A DNA stretch of 43,198 nt from Bacteroidales bacterium (GTDB lineage: Bacteria; Bacteroidota; Bacteroidia; Bacteroidales; UBA932), in the NCBI GenBank assembly GCA_017627955.1, contig JAGAFU010000015.1:1-43198 (forward strand), read 5' to 3'. Position numbers and translations under genes: made by a program. Within the stretch, counting starts at the first letter, position 1. Each line of letters begins with the position of its first letter. Positions 39,055 through 43,198 of the stretch are shown one piece after another. Below the pieces are notes generated by a model, which made no database searches, was not told the DNA's origin, and worked only from the letters and a program-made list of their open reading frames with translations.

Positions 39055-39505
39055 ATTCTTCCCTGTACTTTTCCCTTAATAATTTCCTTGCCCTTGAAGC
39101 CTGCATCCGGACAGCGACCGGAGTCATGCCTAGCTCATCCGCTATATCCTCAAAAGTAATCCCCTCATATTCATGCATCCTGATTATTTCTTTCTGAGTC
39201 TCCGACAGTTCCTTCTCAACTGACGCCTCAACCTTTCTGAACAACGACTCCGTTTCGGCACGGGAACCACCTTCATCCTCAACAACAATTCCATCCAGCG
39301 GAACCGTCTTTCCCCTCCTGGACTTCCTGTACTCGTCAATCTGAATATTCTTTCCTGTTCTTGAAAGCAAGCCGACCGCCTCTTTCAGGCTAGCTGCCTT
39401 GTACTTCCTTCCCCACAACCTGCAGAAAGCCTCTTGGAGGGCATCCTCCGCCTTCCATCTGTCTTTCAACGACAAAAACGCCTCTGTCAGGAAATCCTTC
39501 GCCAT
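39041..39505 (-). CDS. ECF-type RNA polymerase sigma factor
   Basis: 154 residues, short for the family. Region 2 includes AEDALQEAFCRLW, the conserved -10 recognition helix. Region 4 has ELSETQKEIIRMHEYEGITF, then EDIADELGMTPVAVRMQASR as the -35-binding helix-turn-helix. The N-terminus of region 2 begins almost at the start codon, so ~15 residues are missing against typical ECF factors; no better upstream start was found. It heads an operon with its anti-sigma factor, a secreted protein and a barrel, an envelope-response layout common in Bacteroidota. Confidence 0.85.
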   Translation of the reverse strand: MAKDFLTEAFLSLKDRWKAEDALQEAFCRLWGRKYKAASLKEAVGLLSRTGKNIQIDEYRKSRRGKTVPLDGIVVEDEGGSRAETESLFRKVEASVEKELSETQKEIIRMHEYEGITFEDIADELGMTPVAVRMQASRARKLLREKYREEYEKD

Positions 39506-39581
39506 TCTTTCCGGTTCTCTACCCTAATAAACGAAAAAACGAGGAAAATGTAACACTGATAATGAGCGTATTACGAAAAAC

Positions 39582-39602
39582 GCGTAGCCAAATAAGCTAC
39601 GC
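39582..39602 (-). terminator. Terminator after the Dcu transporter gene
   Basis: GCGTAGC (39582-39588) pairs perfectly with GCTACGC (39596-39602) around a 7-nt loop. On the minus strand it is followed by GTTTTTCG. It lies 40 bp after the transporter stop and before the sigma gene. Confidence 0.65.
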
Positions 39603-39641
39603 ATTTTCTGTAAGAGGCTGGTTATTAACTAATTAAAAACG

Positions 39642-40994
39642 CTACAGTCCGGCGAAGTAACCGGGGAAAAAGACCGTGGTGATCAGGTAACCGACCACCG
39701 TGGCGATGATCGTGCTGACAAGGCCCGGCATCATGAAGCTGTGGTTCAGGAGGTACTTGCCGATCACCGTGGTCCCGGTACGGTCAAAGTTGACCGTGGC
39801 GATGTCCGAAGGATAGTTAGGAATGAAGAAATATCCATAGACACTCGGAAGGACACCCAGCAGCACCGGCCCGGGAATACCCAGAGAATAGGCCAGCGGA
39901 AGCATGGCGACGACAACCGCGCCCTGGGAATTGATCAACACCGACACCAGGAAGAAAACGACGGCTATCGACCAGGGATACTGGGAAACCAAACCGGTCA
40001 GCATCTCCTTGATCTGGTCCATGTAGTTGCCGAAATAGGTGTCCGCCATCCATGCGATTCCGTAGATGGCGACCACTGCGACCATGCCTGATCTCCAGAC
40101 AGAACCGGCGGCGGCTTTCTTGAGATCCACACTGCAGAAAATAATCATGAACGCGGAGGCGCACAGCATGATTATCTGGATGGCTATATTCATCTTGGGG
40201 AGCTTAGCCAGAGCTTCCTTGCTCATCACCATCTGGCAGAAAGCGAGGCCGACGATGACAAGGATAGCGCAAAGGAATATGTACACCGCAAGCTTTGCCT
40301 TCTTGCCGATGACCTTGTCAAGAGTAGTAGCGTCACTTCCATAGACATAGTCCTTGACTGCCGGGTCCTCAATCCGCTTCTGGAAATCGGGATCCTTGTC
40401 CAGATCCTTTCCCCTGCGGAACGATGCCAGGGCAGCGAAAAGCAATCCGATCATGCAGGCCGGGATGGTCACCATCAGGACCTGGGGAATTGAAACCCCG
40501 TAGCCGTTGGAGTTGGAGATGGTCACGAACGCTACCACGGCGGCAGCGATCGGAGAACAAGTGATACCCACCTGGGATGCGACGGATGCCACACCGCAAG
40601 GTCTCTCCGGGCGTATTCCTTTCTTGATGGCGATGTCGACAATGATCGGCATCAGCGTATAGACAACGTGGCCTGTACCGACAAGGACAGTCAGGAAGAA
40701 TGTCGTGAAAGGAGCCAGGATAGTGATGCGGTCCGGATGCTTGCGGAGCATCTTCTCGGCGATCTGGATCAGCCAATCCATACCCCCGGAGGCCTGAAGA
40801 ACTCCGGCGCAAGTGACGGCCGCTATGATGATGTAGATTACATCGGTGGGAGGAGTCCCGGGCTTCATCCCGAAACCAAACACGAGAATCGCCAGGCCGA
40901 TTCCGGAGATCGCGCCCAGAGCAAGGCTGCCGTACCTGGATCCGACATAAAGGGCGGCCAGGACGATCAGCAACTGGATGATCATTAGTGCCAT
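39642..40994 (-). CDS. Anaerobic C4-dicarboxylate transporter, DcuA/DcuB family
   Basis: 450 residues with 10-12 hydrophobic spans (LLIVLAALYVGSRYGSLALG, VIYIIIAAVTCAGVLQASGG, FTTFFLTVLVGTGHVVYTLM). ASVASQVGITCSPIAAAVVA and the terminal FFIPNYPSDIATVNFDRTGT are family signatures. Dcu carriers exchange fumarate, malate or aspartate for succinate during fumarate respiration, which fits an anaerobic gut bacterium that excretes succinate. DcuA and DcuB cannot be separated from sequence here. It follows the thioredoxin-fold gene by 39 bp and ends in a terminator. Confidence 0.9.
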   Translation of the reverse strand: MALMIIQLLIVLAALYVGSRYGSLALGAISGIGLAILVFGFGMKPGTPPTDVIYIIIAAVTCAGVLQASGGMDWLIQIAEKMLRKHPDRITILAPFTTFFLTVLVGTGHVVYTLMPIIVDIAIKKGIRPERPCGVASVASQVGITCSPIAAAVVAFVTISNSNGYGVSIPQVLMVTIPACMIGLLFAALASFRRGKDLDKDPDFQKRIEDPAVKDYVYGSDATTLDKVIGKKAKLAVYIFLCAILVIVGLAFCQMVMSKEALAKLPKMNIAIQIIMLCASAFMIIFCSVDLKKAAAGSVWRSGMVAVVAIYGIAWMADTYFGNYMDQIKEMLTGLVSQYPWSIAVVFFLVSVLINSQGAVVVAMLPLAYSLGIPGPVLLGVLPSVYGYFFIPNYPSDIATVNFDRTGTTVIGKYLLNHSFMMPGLVSTIIATVVGYLITTVFFPGYFAGL

Positions 40995-41033
40995 AGTGCT
41001 ATTGTAAATGATGTGGTTAAGCTATGCGGGAGC

Positions 41034-42143
41034 TTATTTCAGCTTGGAAGCCAGAACTTTCTTGAGCTGATCAGAGGAAGAGACGACGTCAGGATCCAGG
41101 ACCCCGTCCACAATCAGATAGGCGAAAGGAAGGCCGGAGGAAATGTTGTACAGATACGCCACGGGACTTGCCGCGCCCAATCCGTCACAGACATTGATCC
41201 AGGGAAGATTCTGGCTCTTGACAGTGCTTGCCCAGACACCCTTGTCGGTGTCGAGGGAGACGGCGAATATTTCCAAACCTTTGGGGTGGAAGGTCTTGTA
41301 GAGAGGCAGGATGACATCCTGGTTGAACATCTTCTGGGCGGCATCGGATGCTTGCCAGAAATACAGCATGACGACCTTTGAGTCCACATCGCTGATTTTC
41401 ACCTTCTTCCCGTCGATTCCAGGAAGCTCGGCATCCGGGAATCCCGCCTCCGCGGCTTCCGCGAGCCTCTGCTCCATGGAGAGGACATTGAACCTTCTCT
41501 CGACTTCTTTCCCGAGGGAAGCGACGTACTTCGAGTCAGGATAGACAGTGAGCAGGGAGTCGTGGACAGTTCTGAAATGGACCGCGTCCGTGGACTGGCT
41601 GAAGACGGGGAAATCGTCGTTGATCTTCTGGTAAAGAACCGGGATGGATGTCAGCGACTTGCTGTTGTCCATGATGTACTTGACCCTCGAGCGGTAGTAC
41701 TCCACGTACTTTCGGGAAGCCGCAGGGGTGTCACCCGCATTCACCTTGGATGAGAAATCATTCAGGAAAGCTGAAAAATCATCTTCGACGCCCTTGAGCT
41801 TGGCGCTCTCCTCGGAACCTTCAACCGAATAGGTCCCGGACAAGTCGGAGACGACCTTCACTTTGTCGCCTTCCTGGAGAAGGAGTGAGGCGATCTTCGT
41901 GTCGTCGTGGAAGACATAGATGAACTCCGGCTGACCCTTAGCGATGTTCATCTTGTACGAATATGTCCCGTCAGGACCCGTCTTCACGGTGTCCAGAACG
42001 TTGAATGAGTTCCCTGAGAGGCGTTTGAAAACGACTTTTGAGTCCGGCGCTCCTGTCAGGGTCCCTTCGACCTTGACCTGGTCCGAACAAGAGGAAGCGG
42101 CCGCCAGTATGGCCGCCGCGATGATCAATTTATAATTTCTCAT
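41034..42143 (-). CDS. DUF4369/TlpA-like lipoprotein without the CxxC active site
   Basis: 369 residues with a lipoprotein signal (YKLIIAAAILAAASSC). The N-terminal ~110 residues form a DUF4369 domain (VEGTLTGAPDSKVVFKRLSG). A helical middle follows, and the C-terminal ~140 are a thioredoxin/AhpC-TSA fold (FPDAELPGIDGKKVKISDVD, then VVMLYFWQASDAAQKMF). In active relatives the equivalent position reads FWAxWCxxC; here both Cys are missing. A cis-Pro-like SGLPFAYLIVDG remains. It is probably redox-inactive and structural or binding in role. It overlaps the HIT gene by 14 bases. Confidence 0.82.
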   Translation of the reverse strand: MRNYKLIIAAAILAAASSCSDQVKVEGTLTGAPDSKVVFKRLSGNSFNVLDTVKTGPDGTYSYKMNIAKGQPEFIYVFHDDTKIASLLLQEGDKVKVVSDLSGTYSVEGSEESAKLKGVEDDFSAFLNDFSSKVNAGDTPAASRKYVEYYRSRVKYIMDNSKSLTSIPVLYQKINDDFPVFSQSTDAVHFRTVHDSLLTVYPDSKYVASLGKEVERRFNVLSMEQRLAEAAEAGFPDAELPGIDGKKVKISDVDSKVVMLYFWQASDAAQKMFNQDVILPLYKTFHPKGLEIFAVSLDTDKGVWASTVKSQNLPWINVCDGLGAASPVAYLYNISSGLPFAYLIVDGVLDPDVVSSSDQLKKVLASKLK

Positions 42144-42534
42144 ATTCCTGGAATATTCTTTCTGCTATCTCCTTGTTTTCCTCCGGGGAGAGGTGGAGCT
42201 TCTCTTTACGGAAATCCATGTCCGCCTCACTCTGGAGAGGGACCAGATGGATGTGGGTGTGAGGGACCTCCATTCCCAGCACGGCGACTCCAACCCTCTT
42301 GCACGGCACCGCGGCCTTGATCGCCACGGCCACTTTCCTGGCAAAAGCCCAAAGACCCTCGTAAGTCTTGGGGTCGAGGTTGAAAATATAGTCATCCTCC
42401 ACATTCCTGGGGATCACGAGAGTGTGCCCCGGAGCCATGGGATTGATGTCGAGAAACGCGTAAAACTCCTCGCTCTCAGCGACTTTGAAAGACGGGATCT
42501 CCCCCGCCGCTATCCTGGAGAATATCGTGGCCAT
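42130..42534 (-). CDS. HIT family nucleotide-binding hydrolase
   Basis: 134 residues, full length. SRIAAGEIPSFKVAESEEFY and FLDINPMAPGHTLVIPR are the N-terminal HIT signatures, and the catalytic triad motif is HTHIHLVPL. Members hydrolyse purine nucleoside phosphoramidates such as adenosine-5'-phosphoramidate (Hint type). No zinc-ligand Cys pair is seen near the N-terminus, unlike some bacterial Hint proteins. It starts five bases after the greA stop and overlaps the next gene. Confidence 0.93.
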   Translation of the reverse strand: MATIFSRIAAGEIPSFKVAESEEFYAFLDINPMAPGHTLVIPRNVEDDYIFNLDPKTYEGLWAFARKVAVAIKAAVPCKRVGVAVLGMEVPHTHIHLVPLQSEADMDFRKEKLHLSPEENKEIAERIFQEYEKL

Positions 42535-42539
42535 GGCGT

Positions 42540-43010
42540 TTAGATTGAAATGTCGAGAATCTTGAACTTGATGACACCGGAAGGCACTTTGGCCTCCACG
42601 ACATCGCCTTTGGCGTGGCCGAGAAGAGCCTTCGCTATCGGGGTGGTGGCGGCAAGCTTGCCGTGGGCGAAATCAGCCTCGGTCTCCCCGACAATGGTGA
42701 ACTCCATGGTTGTCTTCATCGACATGTTCTCGACTTTGACCTTATTCAGCATCTGCACCTTGTCCGTGCTGACCTGGGACTCATCTATGACTTTGGCATT
42801 GGCCACCAAGTCCTTCAATTTCGCTATCTTTACCTCAAGGAGTCCCTGAGCGTCACGGGCGGCGTCATACTCCGCGTTCTCGGAAAGGTCACCCTTCTCC
42901 CTCGCCTCCGCGATGGCCGCGGAAATCACCGGGCGCTTGGCGAGAGCTTCCGCAAGATCCTTCTTCAATTTGTCCAACCCTTCCTGGGTCATGTAATGGA
43001 TGTCTGCCAT
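42540..43010 (-). CDS. greA: Transcription elongation factor GreA
   Basis: 156 residues. The N-terminal coiled coil (MTQEGLDKLKKDLAEAL to ~75) has the acidic tip in EAREKGDLSENAEYDAARDA, whose Asp and Glu stimulate RNA cleavage by stalled RNA polymerase. The C-terminal FKBP-like domain includes TTPIAKALLGHAKGDVVEAK. It is first of a likely operon greA-HIT-lipoprotein-dcu. Its promoter appears to span the junction with the IS end 92 bp upstream. Confidence 0.96.
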   Translation of the reverse strand: MADIHYMTQEGLDKLKKDLAEALAKRPVISAAIAEAREKGDLSENAEYDAARDAQGLLEVKIAKLKDLVANAKVIDESQVSTDKVQMLNKVKVENMSMKTTMEFTIVGETEADFAHGKLAATTPIAKALLGHAKGDVVEAKVPSGVIKFKILDISI

Positions 43011-43083
43011 ATTCTTAAGTTTATTCTATTCGTAAAAATTGAACGGAGTCCCGCCGGCCCGGCGAAACCCTGTCCATCAAGGG

Positions 43084-43115
43084 CAAATATAGCAAAAAAA
43101 AGGCTCACCTGCAAA
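43084..43115 (-). promoter_or_regulatory. Hybrid IS-host promoter for greA (TTTG-N20-TATATTTG)
   Basis: On the minus strand the -7 box TATATTTG (43084-43091) lies in host DNA. The -33 TTTG (43112-43115) lies inside the IS terminal repeat, with exactly 20 bp between them, the Bacteroidota optimum. The junction is at 43101/43102. The leader would be ~65 nt. Confidence 0.65.
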
Positions 43116-43198
43116 CTTCCGTGGGGGGGCTATCCGAAGAGCCTGCATAGTCTGAACATGAAGAATGGCAGATCTGACACGCCCCTGAGTTGAGCATG
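43102..43198 (-). mobile_element. Second copy of the ISL3-like right end, inverted
   Basis: The reverse complement of 43-139 with one mismatch, ending at the same GGCTCACCT tip. Eight A residues (43094-43101) abut the tip, fitting the A/T-rich target choice of ISL3 elements. No target duplication can be tested because only one end of each copy is present. Confidence 0.8.
43130..43198 (-). CDS. Transposase, C-terminal 22 residues (partial)
   Basis: The frame is open from the window edge to a TAG at 43130-43132. The peptide ends FMFRLCRLFG, identical to the copy at 1-111 over the shared part except for His in place of Arg at its first codon. The gene points toward greA, so transposase read-through could also reach greA. 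Confidence 0.75.
   Translation of the reverse strand, partial: HAQLRGVSDLPFFMFRLCRLFG

Noticed and set aside
41034-42143. Active thiol-disulfide oxidoreductase
   Set aside because: No CxxC at the active-site position; the fold is kept but the cysteines are absent.

Overview
The window reads as a chromosomal segment of a Bacteroidales bacterium (Bacteroidota), probably from a draft or metagenome assembly. The lineage call rests on several features: a complete moxR-DUF58-BatA/B/C/D aerotolerance operon, TAnnTTTG-type -7 promoter boxes, a nucleoside kinase fused to a threonyl-tRNA-synthetase-like N-terminus, DUF4091, DUF3244 and DUF4369 proteins, and an ISL3-type transposase tail of the ISAon1 kind. 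The genus cannot be fixed from the sequence. Housekeeping genes are fairly GC-rich; several short accessory stretches are clearly AT-richer.

Layout. 0-0.14 kb: right end of an ISL3-like IS, found again inverted at 43.10-43.20 kb, so the contig is bounded by two copies of one repeat. 0.16-4.1 kb (minus): comM, and a secreted two-domain pectinase (GH28 plus alpha/beta-hydrolase esterase). 4.2-6.9 kb (plus): nucleoside kinase, and an ATP-pyrophosphatase-only GMP synthase. 6.9-15.3 kb (minus): the seven-gene Bat operon, transcribed moxR, DUF58, a membrane protein, batA, batB, batC, then batD fused to a batE-like part. 15.4-25.6 kb (plus): truA, exbB-exbD-tonB, an RsuA-type pseudouridine synthase with a 17-unit heptad tail, era, topoisomerase IV subunit A, aroK and a DUF4091 lipoprotein. 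25.7-28.6 kb (minus, AT-rich): a small barrel, a DUF3244 protein and a lipid-anchored TPR/HTH membrane regulator. 28.6-34.8 kb: recJ, diverging from lysS and an RNA methyltransferase gene that carries an in-frame palindromic insertion, then a HigBA-like toxin-antitoxin pair and aroE. 34.8-37.3 kb (minus): a DUF2442-HTH protein, purA and ssb. 37.4-39.5 kb (minus): ECF sigma, anti-sigma, a secreted protein and a barrel. 39.6-43.0 kb (minus): greA, HIT, a thioredoxin-fold lipoprotein without CxxC, and a Dcu transporter.

How the genes work together. Most of the window is core metabolism and information processing. The multi-gene machines are the Bat operon (MoxR ATPase, VWA proteins and TPR scaffolds at the inner membrane), the ExbB/ExbD/TonB energy module for outer-membrane import, and the ECF sigma/anti-sigma envelope-response operon. 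No rRNA, tRNA, CRISPR array or phage was seen. The more unusual signals are at DNA level: a greA promoter assembled across an IS junction, a 14-bp perfect inverted repeat whose loop is the comM -7 box, operator-like inverted repeats in the spacers of the toxin-antitoxin and DUF3244 promoters, short interspersed repeats that have entered the disordered parts of several proteins, and an apparent excess of the word GAATAT. No gap between genes exceeds about 170 bp.
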